This document shows, in pieces, positions 6,918 through 14,561 of a stretch of 64,000 nucleotides of DNA. Source of the DNA: Actinocorallia populi (GTDB lineage: Bacteria > Actinomycetota > Actinomycetes > Streptosporangiales > Streptosporangiaceae). Location of the stretch: NCBI RefSeq assembly GCF_002995495.1, contig NZ_PVZV01000010.1, positions 124,001-188,000 of the forward strand. Direction: 5' to 3'. Position numbers and translations under genes: made by a program. The notes under the pieces were generated by a model. It did no database searches. It was not told the DNA's origin and saw only the letters and a list, made by a program, of their open reading frames with translations. The number at the start of each line of letters is the position of its first letter. The first letter of the stretch is position 1.

Positions 6918-8322
6918 CCCCCTCCTCCGGCCGGGCGGCGTGGAGGTCCTGGAGCCCTGGGACGACGGCCTCCGCTCCGCCGACGTGCTGGAGTTCCCCG
7001 GCTACACCGCCCCGCCGCCGACCGAGGAGTCGGTCGGCACCGCGCTGATCGACCTGCGCGGCACCCGGGCCGTCTGGATCGACTGCGACTTCCGGCGGCA
7101 CGGCGGCACGATGGGCGCGGTGGCGGGCATCCGGATAGTCCGGGCCTTCGACCGCGCGACGGAGGCCGGACTGCCGGTGGTGCAGACCGTCTCCACGGGC
7201 GGCGCGCGCCTCCAGGAAGGGATGATCTCCCTCCTGCAGATGCCGCGCACCGTGTCCGCCGCCGCCCGGCACCGGGCCGCCGGGCTGAGGTCGGCCGCCT
7301 ACCTGCGCTCCCCCACGACCGGAGGCGTCTTCGCCTCGTTCGCGTCCCTGGCGGACCTGCGCGCGGCCCAGCCGGACGCGACGATCGGCTTCGGCGGCCC
7401 CCGTGTCGTCGCGGAGGTGACCGGCGCCTACCCGCCGCCGACGTCGCACACCGCCGAGTCGGCGCTGCGGCACGGCCTGATCGACGCGATCGTCGCACCG
7501 GACGAATGCTGGGCCTGGCTGGCCGCCGCCGTCGGCGCCGCCGACGCGGGGCCGCTCGTGCCGCCCGCGGGGCGGCCCGGCGCCCCGGACGCCACCCCCA
7601 GGCCCGAGGACCCCTACGCGCACCTGCTGCGCGCCCGCGGAGCCGCACGCCCCTCCGGCCTGGAGTGGGCGGCGTGGCTGACCGACTCCTGGGTGGAGAT
7701 CGGCGGCGGCGACCCGGCCGTCCGGGCGGGGCTCGCCTCGCTCGCGGGACGGCGCCTGGTCGTCGTGGCGATGGACCGGTTCGCCGGCCGGACGCGCCCC
7801 GGCGCCCCCGGACCCGGGGCGTTCCGCCTCGCCCGGCGCGCGGTGCGCCTCGCCGACCGGCTGGGCCTGCCGGTGCTCACCCTCGTCGACACCCCCGGCG
7901 CGGACCCCTGCCCGGAGTCCGAGGCGGACGGCGTCGCGCGGGAGATCGCCCGCACCCTGCTCGCCCTGTCGGAACTGTCGTCTCCCAGCGTGTGCGTCGT
8001 GGTCGGCGAGGGCGGCAGCGGCGGGGCGATGGCTCTGGCGCACGCCGACCGGCTGCTGGCCCTGGACGGCTCGGTGTTCTCCGTGATCGGCCCCGAGGCC
8101 GGTGCCGCGGTGCTGTACCGGGACGCGGGCCGCGCCCCCGAACTGACCCGCGACCTGCGGATGACCCCGCACGAACTACTGCGTCTCGGCGTGGTCGACG
8201 CCGTCCTGCCGGAGGACGTCGCGGCGGTCCGCGCCGCGGTCGCCGAGTCGCTCGCCCGCGTCCGCCCCGGCACCCGGGACGGGCGGCCCGACGCGGTCAC
8301 CGCGGCCGCGGTGACGTCTTGA
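6907..8322 (+). CDS. Acyl-CoA carboxyltransferase, fused beta and alpha halves
   Basis: This 471-residue protein contains two crotonase-like carboxyltransferase halves. The N-terminal half resembles AccD (GGTMGAVAGIRIVRAFDRA, VSTGGARLQEGMISLLQM, SPTTGGVFASFA, IGFGGPRVV). The C-terminal half resembles AccA (PGAFRLARRAVRLADRLGLP, LVDTPGADP, GEGGSGGAMALAHADRLL). The AccD zinc-finger cysteines are absent. It would transfer a carboxyl group from biotin to an acyl-CoA, but no biotin carboxylase or biotin carrier is encoded in the window. It starts inside the end of the upstream dehydrogenase gene. A decarboxylating or degenerate role is possible. Confidence 0.85.
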   Translation: MTIDPLLRPGGVEVLEPWDDGLRSADVLEFPGYTAPPPTEESVGTALIDLRGTRAVWIDCDFRRHGGTMGAVAGIRIVRAFDRATEAGLPVVQTVSTGGARLQEGMISLLQMPRTVSAAARHRAAGLRSAAYLRSPTTGGVFASFASLADLRAAQPDATIGFGGPRVVAEVTGAYPPPTSHTAESALRHGLIDAIVAPDECWAWLAAAVGAADAGPLVPPAGRPGAPDATPRPEDPYAHLLRARGAARPSGLEWAAWLTDSWVEIGGGDPAVRAGLASLAGRRLVVVAMDRFAGRTRPGAPGPGAFRLARRAVRLADRLGLPVLTLVDTPGADPCPESEADGVAREIARTLLALSELSSPSVCVVVGEGGSGGAMALAHADRLLALDGSVFSVIGPEAGAAVLYRDAGRAPELTRDLRMTPHELLRLGVVDAVLPEDVAAVRAAVAESLARVRPGTRDGRPDAVTAAAVTS

Positions 8323-8352
8323 CCATCATCGAACGACAAGGAGGAGCCCGCC

Positions 8353-8685
8353 GTGGGCAGAGTCGCGTTGCTGGCGTTCAGCAGCCCGGTCGAGGGCCGG
8401 ACCGACGAACTGGTGGAGTGGTACGACGAGGTGCACATCCCTGATGTCCGTGCCGCGATCCCGGCGATCGACCGGGTCGTGCGGTACCGGATCGCGGAGA
8501 ACCCCGGAACGGCGGAGAGCCCGCGCTTCCTGACCGTCTACGAGCTGCCGGACGGCGACGTGGAGACCGCGTCCGCCCAGCTCACCGACGCGTTGAGGTC
8601 GGGCCGCATGGAGACCTCCCCGGCGATGGACCTCGCCGGGCGTCCGCCGGTCATCCAGTGGGCCGTCGCCGAGTCCGAGAGCTGA
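8353..8685 (+). CDS. EthD-like dimeric alpha/beta-barrel protein
   Basis: This 110-residue protein shows the small ferredoxin-like pattern of EthD/dimeric alpha-beta barrel families: VALLAFSSPVEGRTDELVEWYDEVHIPDV at the N-terminus and RVVRYRIAEN in strand 2. The conserved WYxxVHIP motif is intact. The GTG start has AAGGAGG upstream. Such proteins act as small isomerases, cyclases or accessory monooxygenase-like factors in degradation pathways. Its place between carboxyltransferase and VOC genes suggests a pathway-specific role that I cannot define. Confidence 0.7.
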   Translation: MGRVALLAFSSPVEGRTDELVEWYDEVHIPDVRAAIPAIDRVVRYRIAENPGTAESPRFLTVYELPDGDVETASAQLTDALRSGRMETSPAMDLAGRPPVIQWAVAESES

Positions 8686-8694
8686 GGAAGAAAC

Positions 8695-9621
8695 ATGAAG
8701 CAGCAGCCGAAGCAGACCGGTGACTACGGCATCGGTCAGATGGTGCACATCGTGCACATGTCCGACGACGCCCAGGAGCTCCGCGAGTTCTACGAGCGGG
8801 TCTTCGGCGGGTTCGTCTACTTCGGTGTCGAGGAGCCGAACTACCTGCCCTGGGAGGACCGGCACGCGTGCCTGCTCCTCGTGGGCGACCTGTGCATCGA
8901 GACGATGGCGCCGAACAAGCCGGTCAATCCGAAGTTGCCCGTCGGCAAGTTCTACACGAAGTACGGGCGGCACCTGCACTCGGTCGGCTACAAGGTCGAC
9001 GACCTCGTGGGCCTGGCCAACCGCCTGCTGGAGTCGGGCGTGTACATCGGCAAGCCCGGCGGCGGGCGGGTCGAGGAGTTCGACCCCGAGACCGCCTACG
9101 TCTTCCCCAGCCCGCGCGACACCGCGGGCCTGATGGTCGAGCTGTGCCGCAAGGAGATGCGCAACGACCCGCGCAACCTCGACACGTGGTCGTCGCTGGA
9201 GAAGATGTGGGGCTTCCACCCCCTGACCCTCGAGCGCTTCTCGTGCGTCACCCTCGGGGTGAAGGACCTGGAGTCGGCCGTCAAGATCTACGCCGACACC
9301 ATGCAGGCCGTGCCGGTCAGCTCGGGCGTGGACGACGACCTGAAGGCCAGGTCGGAGATCCTGCGCCTGGGCGACTGCCTGCTCCAGCTCGTCGAGCCGG
9401 CGGACGAGGACTCCGACCTCGGCCGGCACGTCGCCCGGTGGGGGAACATGATCTACAGCCTGCGGTTCAAGGTCACCGACGTGGACGCGGCCGAGGCGTG
9501 GCTGAACAAGAACGGTGTGCGCACCACCCGGCTGCGCGAGGAGATCCTCGTCACCGACGTCGAGGACTCCTACGGGGCTCCGCTGTACTTCAGCAGCGAG
9601 GATCTCGACGTCGTGTCCTGA
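8695..9621 (+). CDS. Two-domain VOC (glyoxalase/dioxygenase fold) protein
   Basis: This 308-residue protein contains two vicinal-oxygen-chelate modules. The first starts GIGQMVHIVHMSDDAQELREFYERVFGG (residues 12-39), and the second starts ERFSCVTLGVKDLESAVKIYADTMQA (from about residue 180). Histidines and glutamates at module edges (HIVHM, MVELCRKE, CLLQLVE) could bind a divalent metal. VOC proteins of this size act as extradiol-type dioxygenases, isomerases or epimerases. The ATG has GAGGAAGAAAC upstream, 9 bases after the EthD-like gene. It is the last gene of the thiolase operon and is followed by two strong hairpins. Confidence 0.8.
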   Translation: MKQQPKQTGDYGIGQMVHIVHMSDDAQELREFYERVFGGFVYFGVEEPNYLPWEDRHACLLLVGDLCIETMAPNKPVNPKLPVGKFYTKYGRHLHSVGYKVDDLVGLANRLLESGVYIGKPGGGRVEEFDPETAYVFPSPRDTAGLMVELCRKEMRNDPRNLDTWSSLEKMWGFHPLTLERFSCVTLGVKDLESAVKIYADTMQAVPVSSGVDDDLKARSEILRLGDCLLQLVEPADEDSDLGRHVARWGNMIYSLRFKVTDVDAAEAWLNKNGVRTTRLREEILVTDVEDSYGAPLYFSSEDLDVVS

Positions 9622-9641
9622 GCCGCTCCCCCGCCCTCCGT

Positions 9642-9679
9642 GAAGGGGCGGGCCGACTGCGGGGTCGGCCCGCCCCTTC
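9642..9679. terminator. Strong hairpin after VOC gene
   Basis: GAAGGGGCGGGCCGAC (9642-9657) pairs perfectly with GTCGGCCCGCCCCTTC (9664-9679) across a 6-base loop. There is no T-run, as is common in actinomycetes. It lies 20 bases after the VOC stop codon. Confidence 0.75.
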
Positions 9680-9707
9680 GCACGTTCCCGGTCCGGTCCC
9701 GGGACGG

Positions 9708-9755
9708 GCGAAGGCCCCCGGAACGGAGTCTCCTCTCCGTTCCGGGGGCCTTCGC
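9708..9755. terminator. Second hairpin between convergent genes
   Basis: A 21-bp perfect stem (9708-9728 with 9735-9755, loop TCTCCT) lies just before the MaoC stop codon on the opposite strand. With the preceding hairpin it should insulate the converging VOC and MaoC transcripts. Confidence 0.8.
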
Positions 9756-9769
9756 GGCGGGTTCCGGGC

Positions 9770-10207
9770 TCAGCCGGCCAGGAGGACGCGGGCCTGCGCG
9801 GTCACCAGCCGGTCGCCGTTCTGGCGGTCTGCCCACAGGTCGAGGAGCAGGACCGCGGCGCCGTCTGCGGCGGTCTCGCGGGCGGTGACGACCCCGCCGC
9901 AGGTGATCTCGTCACCCTTGAGGGCGGGTGCGCGGAAGCGGCATTCCAGGTGCTCCAGACGGCCCCGGTCGCCGATCCAGCCGTCGACCGCGCAGTGCAG
10001 CCAGCCCCAGATGAGGTTGCCCATGCCGATGGCGCCGGGGTATCCGGCGGCCTTGCCGGCCTCGTCGTCCATGTGGATGCCGACGTACTCGTCGTTGACG
10101 GCGGCGTAGCGGTTCCACGCCTCCAGGCCGGCGGGGCGCACGTAGGCCGGGACGGAAGCGCCCACGGCGAGGTCGGCGTCGGCGGGCCGGGTCGCGGTTT
10201 CGGTCAT
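9770..10207 (-). CDS. MaoC-like hot-dog-fold dehydratase
   Basis: This 145-residue hot-dog protein contains the MaoC hydratase pattern: YAAVNDEYVGIHMDDEAGKAAGYPGAIGMGNL, in which Asp and His of the DEYVGIHMD segment correspond to the R-hydratase catalytic pair, followed by FRAPALKGDEITCGG. It would hydrate an enoyl-CoA to the (R)-3-hydroxy product. The start is ATG with GGAGCAACCG upstream. It is 16 bases downstream of the partner hot-dog gene, and the two probably form a HadAB-like heterodimer in which this subunit is catalytic. Confidence 0.88.
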   Translation of the reverse strand: MTETATRPADADLAVGASVPAYVRPAGLEAWNRYAAVNDEYVGIHMDDEAGKAAGYPGAIGMGNLIWGWLHCAVDGWIGDRGRLEHLECRFRAPALKGDEITCGGVVTARETAADGAAVLLLDLWADRQNGDRLVTAQARVLLAG

Positions 10208-10223
10208 CGGTTGCTCCAGCGGC

Positions 10224-10751
10224 TCAGTAGCGGATGAGGGTCATGCGGTGGCTCTTGACCTCGTCGCCGTCCTGGTTGGTCCAGACGGTGACGACGTCGG
10301 TCATCAACATCGCGCCGAGGCGTCCCTCGCGCTCGGAGTACCCGGCGACCGAGGAGGCCGTGGTGATGACGTCGCCGACGCGCATGGGCACGCCCGTGTA
10401 GGTGGCCGCGACCCCGCCGTTGAGGGCCCGCTTCAACTCCGGCGGGATGACTCCGAGGTTGTGCTCCATCGCGCCGGAACTGCGGTAGGCGGGGTCGAGG
10501 TCGATCTCCACGCCGGTGCCCCTGGTCTCGGCGGCCCCCCAGGCGAAGGGGTTGAAGTCCAGCGGGGCGGCCAGGCTGCCGTCCTCGGCCGCGTCCCGGT
10601 CGAGGTAGCGGGCCGGGGGCGGGGCCGGGAAGTGGACCGCGGCCGCCCAGCGCCGGATGTCGGACGCGCCGATCGGGTAGGAGGTCGCCTGCCGGTAGGG
10701 CCTGCCGACGATCTCCAGCATGTCCGGCCGGATGAGGCCGAGTCCGCTCAT
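10224..10751 (-). CDS. MaoC N-terminal-type (FAS1-like) dehydratase partner subunit
   Basis: This 175-residue protein matches the MaoC_dehydrat_N hot-dog type: an N-terminal VGRPYRQATSYPIGASDIRRWAAAVHFPAPP, the AAPLDFNPFAWG segment, and a core ending VVTVWTNQDGDEVKSHRMTLIRY. This type usually lacks catalytic residues and supports a catalytic MaoC subunit, which is encoded immediately downstream. The ATG at 10751 is chosen over one 13 codons upstream because AAGGGAA lies before it and the family begins near here. The likely role is side-chain or ring enoyl-CoA hydration. Confidence 0.82.
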   Translation of the reverse strand: MSGLGLIRPDMLEIVGRPYRQATSYPIGASDIRRWAAAVHFPAPPPARYLDRDAAEDGSLAAPLDFNPFAWGAAETRGTGVEIDLDPAYRSSGAMEHNLGVIPPELKRALNGGVAATYTGVPMRVGDVITTASSVAGYSEREGRLGAMLMTDVVTVWTNQDGDEVKSHRMTLIRY

Positions 10752-10822
10752 GTGCCCTGGTTCCCTTCGCCTTTCCACCCCGGCGCCCACGGGGGTGGAT
10801 CCAGTAGATCGGGTCGATCGTA

Positions 10823-10852
10823 CTGTACAGATGGATAGATATAGAAATTTCG
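10823..10852. promoter_or_regulatory. AT-rich GATAGATATAG box upstream of MaoC pair
   Basis: A small palindrome CTGTACAG (10823-10830) is followed by GGATAGATATAGAAATTTCG (10833-10852) in an otherwise GC-rich spacer. On the reverse strand this lies 72-101 bases upstream of the MaoC partner gene, a promoter-like position. The GATAGAT core recurs in two other spacers of this cluster. Confidence 0.3.
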
Positions 10853-10925
10853 CATTGAAAGGGGCGCGATCCCCGCGGGATCCGTGCGAACCGGCGCGCG
10901 GCCCGGTGGCCGCGCGCCGTCGCGG

Positions 10926-12194
10926 TCAGGCTCCGGCGCCCGCGTGCCGGGCCTCGTACATCCGGCGCCACTCGTGCTTGGAGCGCACGCTGGTGTCGAC
11001 GTCGGGCGACAGGGCCCGCAGCGCGCCGACGGTGGCCTGCTCCTGCGGGATGTGCTGGAACGGGTCGATGTCGAAGAACCGGCAGGTGTTCTGCCAGGTG
11101 ATCTTGTTGATCTCGTCGTCGGGCACGCCCGCGCCGTTCATCTCGGCCAGGACGAACTCGGGGGCGTCCGGCCAGATGGAGTCGGAGTGCGGGTAGTCGC
11201 ACTCCCAGGCGATGATGTCGATGCCGATGTCGTGCCGGACCTTGAGCGCGGTCGGGTCGGTGACGTAGCAGGCCAGGGAGTGCTCGCGGAAGATCTCGCT
11301 GGGCAGCCTGCCGCCGAGGTCGTGGCCGAGCCAGCGCTGGTTGGTGTAGTGCCGGTCGCAGCGGTCCAGGTAGAACGGGATCCAGCCGATGCCCGCCTCC
11401 GACCAGGCGATCTTCAGGTCGGGGTACTTCGTCATCGCGCCGCCCCACAGCAGGTCCTGGGCGGCGAACGTGGACACCTGGGTGGCCAGGATGATCTTGT
11501 TGTCGACCGGGGAGTCCGGCGCCATGCTGATCGCGGCGAAGCCCATGCCGATGTGCAGGCACATCACCACGCCGGTCTCGCAGACCGCGCGGAAGAACGG
11601 GTCCCAGTACTCCAGGTCGTGGTAGCTCGGCAGGCCCTGGAGGTGGGGCAGCTCGGGCATGGTGACCGCCTTGACGCCCTTGGCCGCCAGGCGCCGCACC
11701 TCCTTGGCCAGCTCCTCGGGGTGCCAGACGGGCACGAGCCCGATCGGGATGAACCGGCCCGGGTAGGCCGCGGCCCACTCGTCGACGTGCCAGTCGTTGT
11801 AGGCCTTGAGCATGATGAGCGAGAGGTCCTTGTCCGCCGCCTCCTGGAAGAAGCGGGCGCTGAACCCGGCGAACGACGGGAAGCACATGGACGAGAGGAT
11901 CCCGTTGCGGTTCATGTCCCGCACCCGCTCGTGGATGTCGTAGCTGCCGGGCCGCATCTCCGAGAAGGTGGAGGGGTTCATGCCCCACTCCTCGTTCGGC
12001 CAGCCCACCACGCAGTTGAGGCTGCTGGAGGCGCTGGCGACGCCCTGGAACCACCACTTCTCGTAGCCGTTCTCGTCCATGATGGACTTGGGCGCCTGGT
12101 CCCTGTACCTCTCCGGCACGTGGGCGTCGAACATGTCGCGCGGTTCGACGACGTGGTCGTCGATGCTGACCAGGATCATGTCTTCGGTGTTCAA
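10926..12194 (-). CDS. Amidohydrolase-family metal-dependent hydrolase/decarboxylase (ACMSD-like)
   Basis: This 422-residue TIM-barrel protein begins close to an ISxDDH-type metal motif (SIDDHVVEPRDMFDAHVPERY). It carries FIPIGLVPVW, an internal metal-site histidine in MCLHIGMGFAAI, and the late ECDYPHSDSIWPDAP motif, in which the Asp and His are typical of the ACMSD/resorcylate-decarboxylase branch. It probably hydrolyses or decarboxylates a ring-derived acid. A TTG at 12194 is selected because GAGAGGAA lies five bases upstream; the next ATG (12179) is too far from this signal. It follows the F420-type oxidoreductase gene by 61 bases. Confidence 0.88.
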   Translation of the reverse strand: MNTEDMILVSIDDHVVEPRDMFDAHVPERYRDQAPKSIMDENGYEKWWFQGVASASSSLNCVVGWPNEEWGMNPSTFSEMRPGSYDIHERVRDMNRNGILSSMCFPSFAGFSARFFQEAADKDLSLIMLKAYNDWHVDEWAAAYPGRFIPIGLVPVWHPEELAKEVRRLAAKGVKAVTMPELPHLQGLPSYHDLEYWDPFFRAVCETGVVMCLHIGMGFAAISMAPDSPVDNKIILATQVSTFAAQDLLWGGAMTKYPDLKIAWSEAGIGWIPFYLDRCDRHYTNQRWLGHDLGGRLPSEIFREHSLACYVTDPTALKVRHDIGIDIIAWECDYPHSDSIWPDAPEFVLAEMNGAGVPDDEINKITWQNTCRFFDIDPFQHIPQEQATVGALRALSPDVDTSVRSKHEWRRMYEARHAGAGA

Positions 12195-12255
12195 CGGGGT
12201 TCCTCTCTCGTTTCGGGTCGTGATGTCGTGGGGGCGTGCCGCGCTCCGGCCGCCG

Positions 12256-13125
12256 TCACCACCGGGAGATCTCGGGGACGACCTTCGTGCCGAGCGTCTC
12301 CAGCGGGGTGAGGGAGGCCACGTCGGGGACCGTGCAGTAGACGGTGGTGAAGCCCAGCCCGTGCAGCCTGCGCAGCTCCTCCAGCAGGGAGTCCGTACCG
12401 CCGGGCTCCTGCACCGCCGCCGGGAGGACGGCGGTCTTCTCGATCTCGTCGGCATCGCGGCCGATCCGCTCGCAGTGCTCGCGCAGGCGCACGATCTTCT
12501 GCCCGGCGTCCGCGCCGCCGAAGACGTTGAAGGCGTCGGCGTACTTCGCCGCGATGCGCAGCGTCGTGCGCTCTCCGCCGCCGCCGACGAGGATGCGCGG
12601 ACGCGGCTCGGCGACGGGCCGCGGGGAGTTGAGCGTGCTCGCGAGCCGGTAGTGCTCGCCGGCGAAGGGCTCCCTGCTGCCGCTCCACATCTGCAGGCAG
12701 ATGCGCAGGGTCTCCTCCAGCCGGGCGAAGCGCTCGCGCTGCGCGGCGAAGGGGAGGCCGAGCCCCTGGGCCTCCTCGTCGTTCCAGCCCGCGCCGATCC
12801 CGAGCCAGGCGCGGCCCTCGGAGAGCACGTCCAGCGTCGTCACGATCTTGGCGAGCAGGCCGGGTGCCCGGTAGGTCGCGGCGGTGACGAGGGTCTGCAG
12901 CTCGATCGTGCGGGTCAGCCCGGCCAGGTACCCCAGGGCGGTGTAGGCCTCGAGCATCGGCGCGTCCTCCTCGCCGATGAGGCTGATCTGCCATACGTGG
13001 TCGGTCAGGCTCAGCCGCGTGAAGCCCGTATCCTCGGCGGTGCGCGCCACACGGCCCAGCGCCTGCGCCGTCCGGCGGGGCTCGCCGAAGCTCGCGTAGT
13101 CGTTGATGTGCAGTGCAAGTCTCAT
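12256..13125 (-). CDS. LLM-class F420-dependent oxidoreductase
   Basis: This 289-residue luciferase-like TIM barrel has SLTDHVWQISLIG, LGYLAGLTRTIELQTLVTAATYR and GRAWLGIGAGWNDEEAQGLGLPF, all characteristic of F420-dependent actinobacterial members, and a substrate-side ILVGGGGERTTLRIAAKYADAFN. It would oxidise or reduce its substrate with coenzyme F420; the substrate is unknown. The ATG at 13125 gives the canonical MRLALHIND start. It heads the reverse-strand run with the amidohydrolase and possibly the MaoC pair. Confidence 0.9.
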   Translation of the reverse strand: MRLALHINDYASFGEPRRTAQALGRVARTAEDTGFTRLSLTDHVWQISLIGEEDAPMLEAYTALGYLAGLTRTIELQTLVTAATYRAPGLLAKIVTTLDVLSEGRAWLGIGAGWNDEEAQGLGLPFAAQRERFARLEETLRICLQMWSGSREPFAGEHYRLASTLNSPRPVAEPRPRILVGGGGERTTLRIAAKYADAFNVFGGADAGQKIVRLREHCERIGRDADEIEKTAVLPAAVQEPGGTDSLLEELRRLHGLGFTTVYCTVPDVASLTPLETLGTKVVPEISRW

Positions 13126-13442
13126 CAGCCGCTCCGAACCCGCCCGGTGTGGCACCCGGTCACGAATTATTCGATAGGTCAGTATCTATCGCATCATTTC
13201 GCAAGAATGCGTCGAACGCAATGCCCACCTGGGGTTCTCCGGGCCGTCGGCGGTGGTGACGCGCACGGCGGGAGCGCCATCACATCGGTGTGTTTGCAAG
13301 CGTCGATCAGACCTGCGGGCCGCGGCCCCCGCGACCCGTCCGGGAGACGCCGGCCCCGCTCCGCCGGGCAGGGTGCTCGGGGATTCCCGCCATGTGACAT
13401 ACCTGGTGAAACAGGTGGCCGGGAACGGTCGGTGACGCTAGC
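13126..13442. other. Intergenic region between F420-type oxidoreductase and SpoIIE-type phosphatase
   Basis: These 317 bases hold no supported gene. They contain the CGATAG palindrome at 13172-13191 and the upstream signals of two divergent genes. No clear -35/-10 pair for the phosphatase was found. Confidence 0.4.
13172..13191. promoter_or_regulatory. Inverted repeat CGATAG-N8-CTATCG
   Basis: CGATAGGTCAGTATCTATCG (13172-13191) is a 6-bp inverted repeat with an 8-base spacer, 47-66 bases upstream of the oxidoreductase start. The AT-rich setting and position fit an operator overlapping the promoter of the reverse-strand catabolic genes. Confidence 0.45.
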
Positions 13443-14561
13443 GTGACGCGAAACGGCCAGAAGCAGGCGGGGGTGGGCGTGCGGCCGGTCTCCAACCGGA
13501 ACAGGGTGCTGCTGGGGCTGCTGCCCTACGCGATGATGGGGCTCGTCGCGGTGGCGGACGCGGTGACCGGGCCCGAGTACGGATTCCTGCCCCTGCTGTC
13601 GCTGGGGCCTGCGTTCGCCAGCCTGAGCGGCGGGATGCGGCGGGCGTTGTCGATCGGTGTGCTCGCGGTGGTGCTGTGCGCGGGCCTGGCCGTCTACAAC
13701 GACGTGTTGTGGACGCGCCAGAACTACGTGACGTGGGGGACGCTCATCGGCGTGACCGGGGCGAGCATCCTGGCGAGTGTCGTGCGGCAGCGCCGGGAGC
13801 GGGAGCTGGCCAACGTCCGCTCGATCGCCCAGGCGGCGCAGCGCGTCCTGCTGAAACCGGTGCCCCGGCAGGCCGGGCACCTGCGGATCGCGGTCTCCTA
13901 CACCTCCGCGGTGGCCGAGGCGCTGATCGGCGGCGACCTCTACGAGGTGGTGGCGTTCCCCGGCGGGGTGCGCGTCATCGTCGGGGACGTGCAGGGCAAG
14001 GGGCTCGAGGCGGTGGAGACCGCCGCGGTGGTGCTCGGCGCCTTCCGCGAGGCCGCACCGGACGAGTGCGACATCAGGGCGGTCGGTGCGCGGCTGGAAC
14101 GCGCGCTGAACCGCCGCCTGACCGGCGAGGACTTCGTGACCGCGATCCTCGTGGAGATCCGCGCCGACGAGGTGGTCCTCCTCAACTACGGCCACCCCGC
14201 ACCGCTCGTCCTGCGGGCGGACGGCAGCTCCCTCTTCGCCCTCCCCGAGGCGGCCGCTCCCCCGCTGGGCCTGGCCGACCTGGAACCGGACCCGCCCCTG
14301 CCCTACAGCCTCCCCTTCACCCCCGGCGACCAGCTCCTGCTCTACACCGACGGCGTCATCGAGGCCCGCGACCCGTCCGGCGGCTTCTACCCCCTGGACG
14401 AGCGCGTCTCACTCCTCAAGGCCGACGACCCCGAACAGGCCCTGGAGAACCTCCGCCGCGACCTCCTCGACCACCTCAGCGGCCCCCTCCAGGACGACAC
14501 CGCCATGCTCCTCGTCCGCTGCCGCACCCACCTGGAGGTCCTGGAGGCCGAAGCGCGTTAA
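13443..14561 (+). CDS. Membrane-anchored PP2C-type (SpoIIE) serine phosphatase
   Basis: This 372-residue protein has three or four hydrophobic segments in residues 20-120 and a short helical linker (RQRRERELANVRSIAQAAQRVLLKP). A SpoIIE/PP2C domain follows: LIGGDLYEVVAFPGGVRVIVGDVQGKGLEAVETAAVVL supplies the GDxxGxG metal site, and YTDGVIEARDPSGGFY and DDTAMLLV supply later acidic metal ligands. It would dephosphorylate serine/threonine, typically on anti-anti-sigma partners. The start is GTG and the ribosome binding site is weak. Its stop overlaps the convergent DppF stop by 4 bp at TTAA. Confidence 0.9.
   Translation: MTRNGQKQAGVGVRPVSNRNRVLLGLLPYAMMGLVAVADAVTGPEYGFLPLLSLGPAFASLSGGMRRALSIGVLAVVLCAGLAVYNDVLWTRQNYVTWGTLIGVTGASILASVVRQRRERELANVRSIAQAAQRVLLKPVPRQAGHLRIAVSYTSAVAEALIGGDLYEVVAFPGGVRVIVGDVQGKGLEAVETAAVVLGAFREAAPDECDIRAVGARLERALNRRLTGEDFVTAILVEIRADEVVLLNYGHPAPLVLRADGSSLFALPEAAAPPLGLADLEPDPPLPYSLPFTPGDQLLLYTDGVIEARDPSGGFYPLDERVSLLKADDPEQALENLRRDLLDHLSGPLQDDTAMLLVRCRTHLEVLEAEAR

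Noticed and set aside
9642-9755. The repeated strong inverted repeats as a possible mobile element end.
   Set aside because: They are two unrelated hairpins between convergent stop codons, with no transposase or target duplication; terminators explain them.
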